NCBI RefSeq assembly: GCF_014649715.1 | Contig: NZ_BMTO01000005.1 | Location: 332,214-396,213, forward strand | Source of the DNA: Streptomyces lateritius | GTDB lineage: Bacteria; Actinomycetota; Actinomycetes; Streptomycetales; Streptomycetaceae | Direction: 5' to 3' | DNA: 64,000 bases | In this document: positions 1 to 9,235 of the stretch, piece after piece | How positions within the stretch are numbered: the first letter of the stretch is position 1 | How the letters are laid out: every line of letters begins with the position of its first letter | The notes under the pieces: generated by a model | Databases searched by the model: none | What the model was told of the DNA's origin: nothing | The model's input: only the letters and a program-made list of their open reading frames with translations | Made by a program: the position numbers and the translations under genes

Positions 1-153
1 GCCCGCCCCGGTCGTCCCGCCCGCGACGGGACCGCGGTCGAGGACGGTGACGGAGAGGCCCGCGCGTGACGCGTAGTAGGCGCAGGCGGCGCCGATCATT
101 CCGGCGCCGACGACGATGACGTCGGACGCCGCTGTGGGGTGTCTCGTGGGCAC
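1..153 (-). CDS. FAD-dependent oxidoreductase (DAO type), N-terminal part only
   Basis: The first 51 codons of a gene that leaves the window at its left edge. The peptide starts at a GTG (position 153) and soon shows a Rossmann FAD-binding beta-alpha-beta: VIVVGAGMIGAACAYY, then a strand ending in an acidic residue (VTVLDRG), then GGTTGAG. This arrangement is typical of D-amino-acid/sarcosine/hydroxyproline oxidase-type flavoproteins. The substrate cannot be told because the catalytic part lies outside the window. The spacing to the aminopeptidase gene stop (about 100 bp) leaves co-transcription from that gene possible. Confidence 0.75.
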   Translation of the reverse strand, partial: MPTRHPTAASDVIVVGAGMIGAACAYYASRAGLSVTVLDRGPVAGGTTGAG

Positions 154-254
154 GGCGGTAATATTTCACATGACACTGTGCTTGCCAAGAGGCCCAACAT
201 GCCTGGCCGCAAGCGGACTTCAATGGTCCAGTTCACCCCGTGAGTCCCTCGTGG

Positions 255-1625
255 TCAGCCGTCCAGCAGGGCGCCCATCCACGACTCGATCGCCTCCGGA
301 GTGCGCGGGAGCGCCCCGGACATCAGCCGGGCCCCTTCCTCCGTGATCACGAGGTCGTCCTCGATCCGCACGCCGATCCCGCGCAGTTCGGCGGGCAGGG
401 TCTCGTCGTCCGGCTGGAAGTACAGCCCCGGCTCGACCGTGAGGACATGGCCCTCCGCAAGGGCCCCGTCCACATAGGCGTCGGACCGCGCCTGGGCGCA
501 GTCGTGCACGTCGAGGCCGAGCATGTGCCCGCTGCCGCAGAGGGTGTAGCGCCGGTGCAGGTCGCCTTCAAGACTCTTGAGGACGCCCCAGTCGGCGAGC
601 CCCTCGGCGATGACCTTCATGCCCGCCCGGTGGAAGTCCCGGAAGGAGGCGCCGGGGCGCAGGGCCGCGATCCCGGCCTCCTGCGCGGCCAGGACCAGCT
701 CGTACACCTGGCGCTGTACCGGCGAGAAGCGGCCGGAGAGCGGCAGGGTGCGGGTGATGTCGGCGGTGTAGAGGGTGTCCGTCTCCACGCCCGCGTCCAG
801 GAGCAGCAGGTCGTCCCGGTCGAGCCGCCCGTCGTTGCGCGTCCAGTGCAGGACACAGGCGTGCGCCCCGGACGCCGCGATGGTCTCGTACCCGGTCCCG
901 TTGCCCTCGGCCCGGGCCCGCAGATCGAAGACGCCTTCGATCCACCGCTCGCCCCGCGGGTGGGTGAGGGCGCGGGGAAGGGCCCGTACCACGTCCTCGA
1001 AACCGGTCGTGGTGTGATCCACCGCCGCCTGGAGCTGCGAGACCTCCCAGACGTCCTTGACCAGCCGCAACTCGCTCAGTGCCGAGGCGAGTTCTGCGTC
1101 GTGTGCCGCGTCGCGCCCGGGCGGGAGCCGCCTGAGGTCGTCGAGGTGGACACAGCGGATGCCGGTCAGCCGCTCGGCCTCGGCGAGGTCGGGGCGGCGA
1201 CCCACCCAGAACTCGCCGTATCGGCGGTCGCGGTAGAACTCCTCACCGCCGTCGCGCGCCGAGCGCGGCCGCAGGAAGAGCACGGCCTCGTGTCCCCGCG
1301 TCCCGTCCGGCTCCAGGACCAGGACGTGACCGGCCTGCTCCTCGCCGGTCAGACCGGTGAGCCAGGCATACGCGCTGTGCGGGCGGAAGCGGTGGTCGCA
1401 GTCGTTGGAGCGGACGCGCGGTTCACCGGCCGGGACAATCAGCCGCTCACCGGGGAAGCGGGCGGACAGCCGGGCCCGCCGGGCGGGGGTGAGGCCGGAC
1501 CCGGGGACCCGGGCGTCGTGCGGAAGCGGCGAGGGCGCCCAGCCGCTCGCCATGAACGCGGCGAGCTCCGGGGAGACCGGCAGGTCATGGCTGCTGGTGC
1601 GGGGACGTACGGACACCTCGGTCAT
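255..1625 (-). CDS. pepP: Xaa-Pro aminopeptidase (M24B, aminopeptidase P family)
   Basis: A cytosolic metallopeptidase of 456 residues expected to remove an N-terminal residue preceding proline. The N-terminal half is the aminopeptidase-P domain. The C-terminal half is the pita-bread M24 fold with metal ligands visible as LLLLDAGVE...DITRTLP, the CGSGHMLGLDVHD stretch, the VEPGLYF glutamate and the final GVRIEDDLVIT glutamate. I chose the ATG at 1625 because GGAG lies 5 nt upstream and homologues begin near the 'SPELAAFMASGW' segment; an upstream in-frame ATG at 1721 would add 32 unlikely residues. It diverges from the collagenase gene. Family assignment is firm. Confidence 0.92.
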   Translation of the reverse strand: MTEVSVRPRTSSHDLPVSPELAAFMASGWAPSPLPHDARVPGSGLTPARRARLSARFPGERLIVPAGEPRVRSNDCDHRFRPHSAYAWLTGLTGEEQAGHVLVLEPDGTRGHEAVLFLRPRSARDGGEEFYRDRRYGEFWVGRRPDLAEAERLTGIRCVHLDDLRRLPPGRDAAHDAELASALSELRLVKDVWEVSQLQAAVDHTTTGFEDVVRALPRALTHPRGERWIEGVFDLRARAEGNGTGYETIAASGAHACVLHWTRNDGRLDRDDLLLLDAGVETDTLYTADITRTLPLSGRFSPVQRQVYELVLAAQEAGIAALRPGASFRDFHRAGMKVIAEGLADWGVLKSLEGDLHRRYTLCGSGHMLGLDVHDCAQARSDAYVDGALAEGHVLTVEPGLYFQPDDETLPAELRGIGVRIEDDLVITEEGARLMSGALPRTPEAIESWMGALLDG

Positions 1626-1875
1626 GAGGACTCCGGAAGGGGAGAAGGGGCGTGGGGTGAGTGCGCGGGCGAAGCCGCAGAGGCCGAACGGCCGGCCCGT
1701 GTAAGGAAACTGATGGCGCACGAGGCTTCTCAGTGCAATTTCACATTGCTATGTTACACGGCATGCCTCGAGCAGGGGCAGCTCAACGCCCTTGCGGCCA
1801 GAGGCTGTTCACACCCCGGTTTCCTTCGACCGGAACCGTCCCGCCTCTCACCAACCCCCCATACCAGGAGACTTC

Positions 1876-4230
1876 GTGTCCCAGCACAGAGCCGTGCGCA
1901 CGACCCTTCTCGCCGTGGCGCTCGCCGCCACCCTCACGGCGCCCCTCGTTTCCACGGCCCAGGCCGCCACCCCCGGTACCGTGCCGGCCACCTTCGCCTC
2001 CCCGAAGACAGGCGCGACCGCCCCCACGCCGCTCGTCGCGAATCCGCGCGACGAGGTCGAGCGCCTCGCCGAGGCGCCGGCCGTGCGGACCGGCCCCGCC
2101 ACCGCACCCCGCGGCGTCATCGCGGGCCGCGTCCCCGGCCCCCAGAGCGCCGCCGTCACCGGCGACCGGGCGCGGTCCGCGGCCGCCGCCACCACCCTGG
2201 CCGGCGTCGACTGCACCCTCGACGGCATCACGAAACTGTCCCCCACCCAGCTCGCCGACTTCCTCGCCGACCCCGCCGTCCAGGCCGACGGATGCCTGCG
2301 CGGACTCATCTGGACCTGGGACGCCCGCCTCGCCCCCGTGATGTCGGACGCCCACGTTCAGGCCGTCGCCCAGCGGATCACCCACCTCGCGGCCGGCCAC
2401 GACGGCAGGAACTCCACCCATCTCCTGGAGATGTTCACCTACCTCCACGCGGTCGCCTACCACGACTTCGGCCGCTCCGAGATAGACATCACCGACGCCC
2501 CCACCGTCGCGGCGATACGGGCGGCCACCAGCGCCTACGCCACCGCCTCACGCACCTTCGACGTCACCCCGCAGAACGCCCAGACCCTCCGCGAGGCCCT
2601 GTACACCGGCAGCGCGCCCGGCCTGCGGCAGCACCAGCTCGGCCTGATCGTCAAGGTCCTCGCCCGGATGGGCGCCGACCACCCGGCGACCGCCGGTGAT
2701 CCCGGCTGGGCCGGCGCGGCCCTGGCCGCCCTCTCCGTGAACTACCTCGGCGTCTACCCCGGCAACCAGGACCGGGCCTTCCACGCGGCCGTAGCCCAGG
2801 ACCCCGCCTACCGCGCCGCCTTCAAGGTCTTCTCCGGCCACACGCATCTCAAGAACACCGCCAACGCCTGGGTCGTCCGCGACGCCCTCGCCGAATACGG
2901 CCGATTCGGCCAGATCGACGGTCTGCGCTCAGGCGTCGTCGCCGACCTCGGCGCGCTGCTCGCCCCCGTGGAGCGGGACTTCGGCACGGGAAGCGCCCCG
3001 TGGGCCTCCCTCGTCAACTGGCTCAACCACTACGACGCCTGCGCCGCCTACGGGGTCTGCAAGGCCGACATCGAGGCGCGGATCTTCCCCCACACGTACA
3101 CCTACGACAACGGGGCGATCAAGGTCCGCACCGGACTCGACCGGGCCACCGTCGACCAGCTCTACTACGCGAGCAAGCAGGTCAAGGCACAGTTCCACCG
3201 GGTCCTCGGCACCGAGCAGCCACTCGCCGGAGACCCCAACACCGTCCTCACCGTCGTCCTCTACGCCTCCCGGAAGGACTACGAGACCTACCACCCCATC
3301 CTGACCGGCATGGGCACCGAGAACGGCGGCATCTACATCGAGCGCGGGGCCACCTTCTACACGTACCAGCGGCGCGTCCCGCAGGACTCCAGCCTCACCC
3401 TCGAAGAACTCTTCCGCCACGAGTACGTCCACTACCTCAACGGCCGCTACGCCGTCCCCGGCTTCTTCGGCGAGGGCCCCTGGTACGAGAACGACCGCAC
3501 CACCGCCATGGACGAGGGCACCGCGGAGTTCTTCGACGGCGCCACCCGGGACAACGGGATCGCCGTACGCAAGTCACTGGTGCAGAGCGTCATCCGGGAC
3601 ACCGCGTCGGGCGGCCCCCGCATGACCGTCGACCAGATCCTGCACGCCACCTACGACGGGGACGGCTTCCGCTTCTACGCGTACGCCGGAACCTTCTTCG
3701 AGTACCTCTGGACCGAACGCCCGGCCCTGCTGCGCGCCATGTACGGCTACCTCCGGGCGGGTGACGTCCGCGGCTACGACACCTGGCGCGACATGATCGG
3801 CAAGGACCCTGGCACCCAGCGCGCCTACGACGCCTTCCTCGACCGGCAGATCGCCCAGGTGGACGACCTCTTCGTGCCCGCCACCACCCACCAGCCGACC
3901 GCGACCCTGCGGCACGCCACCCCGGCGCAGATACGCGCCGCTTTCGCCGGCGCCACGAGCAACACCCCCACCTGCACCGGCAGCGGCGGCACCGATCTGC
4001 CGCGCTTCGTCTGCACCGGCAGGATCACCGCCGGCCTCGCCGACGCCACCGACCCCGACCAGGTCTTCAAGGACATGTCCGAGACCGTCGACTACTTCGT
4101 CCTCGACCGCAGCCTGACCGGCGGTAACAACTTCAACGACATGAACTGCTCCTTCGGCACGGTACAGATCTGGTCCGGAGGCCGTGCCGGAACGTCCACG
4201 TTCAGCTGCGAGGGCCCGCTGCGCCGCTGA
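1876..4230 (+). CDS. secreted M9-family collagenase
   Basis: A 784-residue secreted zinc metallopeptidase predicted to cleave collagen-like or other extracellular proteins. Starting at the GTG at 1876, which has AGGAG 5 nt upstream, the N-terminus is a Sec signal peptide (basic RAVRTT, hydrophobic LLAVALAATLTAPLV, then AQA-A). An activator-like helical region follows. The catalytic domain carries HEYVH (H515, E516, H519) and the downstream glutamate in MDEGTAEFF (E547), the gluzincin pattern of M9 enzymes. A Cys-containing C-terminal stretch (about residues 685-784) follows, with no clear PKD repeat. It diverges from pepP and is followed by a hairpin terminator, so it is monocistronic. Confidence 0.93.
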   Translation: MSQHRAVRTTLLAVALAATLTAPLVSTAQAATPGTVPATFASPKTGATAPTPLVANPRDEVERLAEAPAVRTGPATAPRGVIAGRVPGPQSAAVTGDRARSAAAATTLAGVDCTLDGITKLSPTQLADFLADPAVQADGCLRGLIWTWDARLAPVMSDAHVQAVAQRITHLAAGHDGRNSTHLLEMFTYLHAVAYHDFGRSEIDITDAPTVAAIRAATSAYATASRTFDVTPQNAQTLREALYTGSAPGLRQHQLGLIVKVLARMGADHPATAGDPGWAGAALAALSVNYLGVYPGNQDRAFHAAVAQDPAYRAAFKVFSGHTHLKNTANAWVVRDALAEYGRFGQIDGLRSGVVADLGALLAPVERDFGTGSAPWASLVNWLNHYDACAAYGVCKADIEARIFPHTYTYDNGAIKVRTGLDRATVDQLYYASKQVKAQFHRVLGTEQPLAGDPNTVLTVVLYASRKDYETYHPILTGMGTENGGIYIERGATFYTYQRRVPQDSSLTLEELFRHEYVHYLNGRYAVPGFFGEGPWYENDRTTAMDEGTAEFFDGATRDNGIAVRKSLVQSVIRDTASGGPRMTVDQILHATYDGDGFRFYAYAGTFFEYLWTERPALLRAMYGYLRAGDVRGYDTWRDMIGKDPGTQRAYDAFLDRQIAQVDDLFVPATTHQPTATLRHATPAQIRAAFAGATSNTPTCTGSGGTDLPRFVCTGRITAGLADATDPDQVFKDMSETVDYFVLDRSLTGGNNFNDMNCSFGTVQIWSGGRAGTSTFSCEGPLRR

Positions 4231-4271
4231 GCGGCCGGCCCCCCGTTCGCGCGGGCCCGGACAACGCAAAC

Positions 4272-4302
4272 GCCGGCCTCCCCCTCGATCGGGGAGGCCG
4301 GC
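4272..4302. terminator. bidirectional hairpin terminator
   Basis: A perfect 12-bp inverted repeat (GCCGGCCTCCCC / GGGGAGGCCGGC) with a 7-nt loop lies between the convergent collagenase gene and the small gene at 4333. It has no T-tract, as is usual in streptomycetes, and is symmetrical, so it can serve both strands. Confidence 0.75.
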
Positions 4303-4332
4303 CGTACGCGAGCGAGACGAGACGTCTGGCGG

Positions 4333-4512
4333 TCAGATGCCGCTGCCGGTCATACCGCCCTGCTGCTCGCTCTGGTCCCGCAGCTTGCGTGCCTTCTCCT
4401 GCAGGCGCTGACGCTCCTGCGGATCAGAGGCACGCTCGGCCTCCTCCTGCAGCTGCTTCGCCTTGTCGCGCATCTGCTGGGCCCGGCCGCGCATTTCATC
4501 GGACATGCTCAT
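4333..4512 (-). CDS. small charged alpha-helical protein (DUF6381-like)
   Basis: A 59-residue cytosolic protein made almost entirely of charged helix, rich in Gln, Glu, Lys and Arg (RGRAQQMRDKAKQLQEEAER...) with Met at regular spacings; coiled coil is likely. AAGGAG lies 6 nt before the ATG at 4512, whereas an in-frame GTG at 4518 would be too close to that site. The sequence resembles the short DUF6381 proteins I know from Streptomyces, whose function is unknown. That family name is from memory, not a search. The gene ends next to a bidirectional terminator. Confidence 0.75.
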   Translation of the reverse strand: MSMSDEMRGRAQQMRDKAKQLQEEAERASDPQERQRLQEKARKLRDQSEQQGGMTGSGI

Positions 4513-4651
4513 GGTCACTCCTTGTCATTGGGGGAGGGTGGGACCTCCTTCAGAGAACCAGTACGGCCGCGGCTTCGCATCTCGAACCGTCACGCTCTGT
4601 GGTCGATGGGGGGCAGGCGTCGCGGGCAAGGAGGGACCTCACGGACACGGC

Positions 4652-4819
4652 CTAGTCCGGGGGCTCCGTGACCGGCTCCGACGGGCCGCCGGGCCCGGGA
4701 TCCGACTCCGGCTCCGGAGTGGGGGTGGTGCGCGGATCGCGCGGTACGGGATCGGGCGTGGTCGGGACGGGGCCGGGGCCCTCAGGCTCCGGCTCGGTGG
4801 GTGTGGACTCGTCGGTCAT
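4652..4819 (-). CDS. small Pro/Glu-rich protein, translationally coupled to the Rieske oxidoreductase
   Basis: A 55-residue acidic, proline-rich, probably disordered peptide (MTDESTPTEPEPEGPGP...). It has no membrane segment or Cys. Its ATG overlaps the stop codon of the upstream FAD/Rieske gene as ATGA, and GGGGAG stands 5 nt before the start, which argues for real, coupled translation. Composition follows the local codon bias. I do not recognise a function. Short proline-rich ORFs of this kind are common downstream genes in Streptomyces and may be weakly constrained. Confidence 0.6.
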   Translation of the reverse strand: MTDESTPTEPEPEGPGPVPTTPDPVPRDPRTTPTPEPESDPGPGGPSEPVTEPPD

Positions 4820-6306
4820 GCGTCTCCCCTCCGTTCTGTGTCGTGGGCCGGACGGCCTCCGCCGGCCACCGCTGCGTGCGGATCTTCTTCTCGCTCCTCC
4901 AGGGGGCGTGTGGCCGGCCCCTGCAGGACGCTGCCGTCGGCCGCGAAACGTGAGCCGTGGCAGGGGCACTCCCAGGTGTTCTCGGCGTCGTTGAAGCCGA
5001 GTTCACACCCCATGTGCGTGCACCGTGGCGGGTGCCGGGCGAGCACGTGCCGTGCCACCTGGGCCTGCGACCTGACCACGTCGGGGATGTCCCGCAGCGG
5101 CAGATGACGACGCGGATCGAAGAGTTCGGTCCAGTCGGGCCGCGGCGCGCCGTTCACGTGCGCGGCGAGCAGACGGCCGGCCATCACTCCGTTGCTCATG
5201 CCCCAGCCCCCGAAACCCGTGGCCACGAAGACGTGTTGGGTGTCGGGGTGCTCATGGCCGACGTACGGAAGACGGTCGGCGGACATCACGTCCTGCGCCG
5301 CCCACCGGAAGACGGTCCCCGCCTCCCCGAACCCGGGAAACCACCGGGCGGCCCACGCGGTGAGCCGTTGGAGCCGCTCTCGAGCGTGGCCCGCTCCCGG
5401 CTCGAAGGCCTCGCCGGTGACGATCAGCAGCCGGTGGCCGTCGTCGTAGGGGGCGGTGCGCACCGAGCGGGTGCGGTCCTCCGGCGTGAGGTACATGCCC
5501 TCGGGCGCGGCAGCGGTGGCCACCGGAGCGGCGACCACCAGTTCCCGGCGCACGCTCAGCCGGGTCAGGAGCGAGGCGTGGGTCGTGAGCGGGAAGTTCG
5601 TGGCGATGACGACGTCCTCGGCCCGTACCGTCGCGCCGCCCCCGGTTCGCAGCCGGCAGTGCGCGTGTTCGCGCAGCGAGGTGACGCGGGTGTGCTCATG
5701 GATCCTGCCGCCTCGCGCGACGAGATCATCGGCGAGAGCGAGGAGGAACTTACGCGGATGGAACAGCAGTTGCTCCTCCACGCGCACGGCGGCGGCGACG
5801 GGGAAGGGCAGGTCCGTCCGTGTCACGAGGGCGGCGTCGAGCCCCGCCTCCCGGGCGGCCGCGTACTCGGCGTGGACCTCCTCCGCCCGTCGTTCGTCCA
5901 CGACGTACGTGAAGGCCGGGGCTCGCTCCAGTTCCGCGTCGACGCCGGTCTCGCCGCACAGTGCGACCACCCGCTCCAGCGCCTCCTGCTGGGCGCGGGC
6001 GTACCGGGCGGCCGCGAAGGGTCCCTGAGTCTCACGGAGGTCGGCGTAGAGCAGGCCGTGCAGCGAGGTGAGCTTGCCCGTGGTGTGCCCGCTCACCCCG
6101 CGGGCGATGAGGTCGGCTTCGAGCACCACGACCTCGCGCCCGGCCCGGACCAGCTCGTCCGCGGCGCACAGACCCGCGATGCCCCCGCCGATCACGACGA
6201 CGTCGGCGGTGAGGTCGCCGTCGAGAGGGGCGTGGTCGGGGGAGGGGGTGCCCCGCATCCAGTACGAACCGTCACTGATCGCGGCGCGGACCGTGTCCGT
6301 CGGCAT
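4816..6306 (-). CDS. FAD-dependent oxidoreductase with C-terminal Rieske [2Fe-2S] domain
   Basis: A 496-residue flavoprotein. The N-terminus holds the FAD-binding motif VVVIGGGIAGLCAADELV and a DAO-type fold. The last about 75 residues form a Rieske domain with the paired ligands CTHMG...and CPCHGSRF (C-x-H...C-x2-H). This two-domain arrangement is known in DadA/GlpD-like oxidoreductases of unknown substrate in actinobacteria and cyanobacteria; electrons probably pass from FAD to the iron-sulfur cluster. The ATG at 6306 has AAGGAG 7 nt upstream; the extra 12 codons of the longest reading frame have none. It overlaps the small Pro-rich gene by 4 nt, so the two form an operon. Substrate unknown. 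Confidence 0.9.
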   Translation of the reverse strand: MPTDTVRAAISDGSYWMRGTPSPDHAPLDGDLTADVVVIGGGIAGLCAADELVRAGREVVVLEADLIARGVSGHTTGKLTSLHGLLYADLRETQGPFAAARYARAQQEALERVVALCGETGVDAELERAPAFTYVVDERRAEEVHAEYAAAREAGLDAALVTRTDLPFPVAAAVRVEEQLLFHPRKFLLALADDLVARGGRIHEHTRVTSLREHAHCRLRTGGGATVRAEDVVIATNFPLTTHASLLTRLSVRRELVVAAPVATAAAPEGMYLTPEDRTRSVRTAPYDDGHRLLIVTGEAFEPGAGHARERLQRLTAWAARWFPGFGEAGTVFRWAAQDVMSADRLPYVGHEHPDTQHVFVATGFGGWGMSNGVMAGRLLAAHVNGAPRPDWTELFDPRRHLPLRDIPDVVRSQAQVARHVLARHPPRCTHMGCELGFNDAENTWECPCHGSRFAADGSVLQGPATRPLEEREEDPHAAVAGGGRPAHDTERRGDA

Positions 6307-6388
6307 GGCGCGCTCCTTCCGGCGGGCTGCTGCCTCGCGCATGCCCGTGCGACCCGGGACTATGCGCGTCGGCCCACGCCCTTGCCCC

Positions 6389-9085
6389 TCACGCGATCGA
6401 TTGAGCCGACCGGGGTGTGAGGGCCCGCAACGCCGGCAGCCGACGGGTCACCCGCGAGGCCACCGAGGCGAAGACCACGCCGACCAGCAAGGCGGCGGGG
6501 AGGGCGAGCAGAGGGTACGCCTCCAGGCGGGGGAAGACCTGCCAGTGCGTGACGTAGATGTAGAGGGAGCTGCCCGCCAGCACGCCCGCGAGGCGGTTGA
6601 CGGAACCGAGGCTCGGCAGCTTCCGCACCCAGATCAGCAGCACGAGCCCGCCCACGACGACCGCCTCACGTGCGGGCTGCCCGAACAGGCCGGGGACGGT
6701 GAGCAGCAGGACGGCCGTGACCGCGAGCCGTTGCGCCGTGCCGCCGGCCCGGGCGGCCGCCCAGCCCAGAGCGAAGAGCCAGAAGAGGGTGGCGGCGAGC
6801 GGGACATGGCCGCGCGCGTCGAGACCGAACAGGTCGTAACGGCCGACGAGTCCGGCACCGGCCAGGGCCAACGGGAAGGCGAAGGGGAAGCGGCGTTCGG
6901 CGCGGTCGGTCCCCGGCAACGCCAGGAGCGCCGTGACCAGCAGCAGGATGTAGACGAGGGCCTCCAGGAACCAGAAACCGTCGTTCGGGCCGAGCAGGCT
7001 GGTCAGCAGGAAGACCGTGAGCACGCCGTAGTCGTCGGTGAGCAGCATCATCAGCGCCAGCCACGCCGAGCAGGGCAGGACGATGCGCAGGAGGCTCCGG
7101 CCGATGCCCCGCAGCCGGTCCGCGCGGGGCGCCGGAGTGAGGTGGAAGCGGGCGAAGTTGTACCCGGCCACACCGAGCAGCACGTGGGCGCCGCCCTTGA
7201 CGGTGAAGAGCTGGATGTGCGACCCCACGATCAGGACGATGGCGACGGCGCGCAGCGCGATCCCGGTCTCCACGGCCCTGGTCCGCGCACGGACGCGGGA
7301 GAGACGGCCGGCCGGACGGGGGCCGGCCGTACCGCCCGGGCCGCCGTCGCCGCCCCTGCCGCTGCCGCCGCGTGAGGACGCGGCGGTGCCCAGCTCACGG
7401 ATCGGCAGGAGGTGCCAGTCGTCCGGCAGCGAGCCGAGGCACTCCTCCAGGTTGAGGGACATCTCGACGTAGCTGAGCGAGTCCCCGCCGAGGCCGACGA
7501 AACTGCTGTCCAGGGTCACGTCGTCCCGGTCGAGAACCGTCGCGTAGAGACGCAGCAGGTCGTCGTCGGACGAACCGCCCGCGAGGGGAGCGGGCACCGT
7601 CGCCTGCGCGCCCGGTTCCGGGTGCGGTTCCGGTTCCCGCAGGGACTCACGTACCGTCTCCCGTACCGCTCCGTAGTCGATCTTGCCGGTGGCGAGCCGC
7701 GGCAGCGCGGGCAGCACCGCGACGCGTACGGCGCGCGCCGGCAGTCCGCACAGACCGGTGACCCGCCGCCGTACCGCACTCGCGTCGCGGGCCTCGGAGG
7801 TCCCGGGGGCCCCTTCGACGGCGACGAGGAGTTCGTCGTCCGCGCCCGCACAGGCGGCCGTGACCCCCTCCGCGCTCAGCACGGACTCGACCTGCTGCGG
7901 GTCGATGCGCAGGCCGAGGATCTTCGCGAAGCTGCTCGCGCGTCCGATCACCTCGTACAGTCCGTCGGCGGCGCGTCGGGCGACGTCCCCCGTGCGCAGC
8001 TCGCTCACGGTGCGGCCCAGGGCGAGGTCCCGGGGGCTCTCCGCGTAACCGAGCATCACGTTCGGGCCGGAGTAGACGAGTTCGCCGGTGTCCCCGCCGG
8101 GCCAGTCGGGCAGCGGCCGGAGCCGGAAGGTGCCGCCGGGTATGGGGACGCCCACCGCCTCGGGCCGGCTCTCGGCGAGGGCCGGCGGGAGGTAGGCCAT
8201 TCGCGCGGTCGCCTCGGTCTGCCCGTACATGACGGTCAGGTCCCAGCCCCGGGCTCGGCCGAGCGCCGCGTAGTGCGCGACCCGGTCGGGAGCGAGCCGC
8301 CCACCCGCCTGGGTGATGTACCGCAGGTGGGGCAGATCCATCGAGGCGAAGCCGACGCGGTCGAGCAGGTCGAAGGTGTACGGGACGCCGGCGAACGTGG
8401 TCGCGCGGGCGGCCCGGAAGCGGTCCCAGAAGCAGGAGTCGGACACGGAGAGGCCGGTGAGGAGCAGGCCGGCGCCCCGCAGCAGGTGGCTGTGGACGAC
8501 GGAGAGGCCGTAGCAGTAGTGCAGCGGCAGGGTGGTCGCGGCGACGTCCGTGGCGCGGATGTCGAGGTAGTCGGCGATCGACGCGGCGTTGGACTGCAGG
8601 TTGTCGTGCGAGAGACGGACCAGCTTGGGTGAGCCGGTGGATCCGGAGGTGCTCAGGAGCAGCGCCAGATCGGGGTGGAGGTCGTGCGCGGAGGTGGCGC
8701 GGCGCTCGTCGAGCACCCAGCCGGAACCCGTGTCCCCTTCGGCCTCGTCGCCGTCGGCCGGTCGGGCGACGACGTCCGGGTCGTACGCCTCCACGAGCGC
8801 CCGCGCCGCCTCGGGGTGGTCCCCGGGCACGAGGAGCAGCGGATGGCCGGAGGAGAGCGCGGCCAGATGGACGACGAGGGCGTCGAGCGTGTTGGCGGCC
8901 ACGAGGAGGACCAGGCGGCGGGCGGGCCCGAGCCGCGCGGCGACGGCCCCGACGCGGGCGGCGAGCTCGCGGTACGACACCGCCGCGTCGGCCGTGAGGA
9001 CCGCGGTGCGGTCGCCGTGGGACGCGAGGTCTGCGGCGAACGGGACGGCCCGGGTGCCGGGGAGGAGGAGCGGTGGTGCTGTCAC
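6389..9085 (-). CDS. trimodular adenylation - carrier protein - membrane acyltransferase fusion
   Basis: An 898-residue protein. Residues about 10-480 are an adenylate-forming domain: P-loop LSTSGSTGSPK (144-154), YGQTEA (287-292), TGD motif near 366, and the C-terminal lysine in LATGKID (468). Residues about 505-570 are a phosphopantetheinyl carrier with GGDSLSY (Ser536). Then a Gly-rich linker and about ten hydrophobic segments follow, beginning at GIALRAVAIVLIVGSH (609-623), matching the acyltransferase-3 membrane fold. I infer that an activated acyl or aminoacyl group is loaded on the carrier and handed to the membrane domain for transfer to a lipid, glycan or secreted molecule. The GTG start at 9085 has no clear ribosome site. 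A degenerate iron box lies just upstream, and the divergent neighbour is a ferric-iron transporter, suggesting iron-responsive expression. Product unknown. Confidence 0.85.
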   Translation of the reverse strand: MTAPPLLLPGTRAVPFAADLASHGDRTAVLTADAAVSYRELAARVGAVAARLGPARRLVLLVAANTLDALVVHLAALSSGHPLLLVPGDHPEAARALVEAYDPDVVARPADGDEAEGDTGSGWVLDERRATSAHDLHPDLALLLSTSGSTGSPKLVRLSHDNLQSNAASIADYLDIRATDVAATTLPLHYCYGLSVVHSHLLRGAGLLLTGLSVSDSCFWDRFRAARATTFAGVPYTFDLLDRVGFASMDLPHLRYITQAGGRLAPDRVAHYAALGRARGWDLTVMYGQTEATARMAYLPPALAESRPEAVGVPIPGGTFRLRPLPDWPGGDTGELVYSGPNVMLGYAESPRDLALGRTVSELRTGDVARRAADGLYEVIGRASSFAKILGLRIDPQQVESVLSAEGVTAACAGADDELLVAVEGAPGTSEARDASAVRRRVTGLCGLPARAVRVAVLPALPRLATGKIDYGAVRETVRESLREPEPHPEPGAQATVPAPLAGGSSDDDLLRLYATVLDRDDVTLDSSFVGLGGDSLSYVEMSLNLEECLGSLPDDWHLLPIRELGTAASSRGGSGRGGDGGPGGTAGPRPAGRLSRVRARTRAVETGIALRAVAIVLIVGSHIQLFTVKGGAHVLLGVAGYNFARFHLTPAPRADRLRGIGRSLLRIVLPCSAWLALMMLLTDDYGVLTVFLLTSLLGPNDGFWFLEALVYILLLVTALLALPGTDRAERRFPFAFPLALAGAGLVGRYDLFGLDARGHVPLAATLFWLFALGWAAARAGGTAQRLAVTAVLLLTVPGLFGQPAREAVVVGGLVLLIWVRKLPSLGSVNRLAGVLAGSSLYIYVTHWQVFPRLEAYPLLALPAALLVGVVFASVASRVTRRLPALRALTPRSAQSIA

Positions 9086-9095
9086 GGACGCATCG

Positions 9096-9114
9096 TAGGA
9101 AAGCCTTACCTCAT
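9096..9114 (-). promoter_or_regulatory. degenerate iron box (DmdR/IdeR-type) upstream of the fusion gene
   Basis: GTAGGAAAGCCTTACCTCA matches 13 of 19 positions of the palindromic IdeR/DmdR1 consensus TTAGGTTAGGCTAACCTAA, including the conserved TAGG and CCT cores. It begins 11 nt upstream of the GTG start of the adenylation-carrier-acyltransferase gene, so repression by Fe2+-regulator would be sterically plausible. It is clearly weaker than the box at 9243. Confidence 0.5.
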
Positions 9115-9235
9115 TGCCCAGTCACAGAAGCATCACAGGTGATCCACAGGCTGCGCAAACGTGTCATCGCGCCTCAGGCGTCTCACGGCCCGGTCTCGAT
9201 GTCGTCTCACCTGCGGGACATCGCCCCCGATCTAC

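Noticed and set aside
240..2699. Long plus-strand frame of 819 codons opposite pepP
   Set aside because: It is the antisense frame of the aminopeptidase gene and then runs out of frame through the collagenase start; composition is Arg/Pro/Gly-rich with no family motif.
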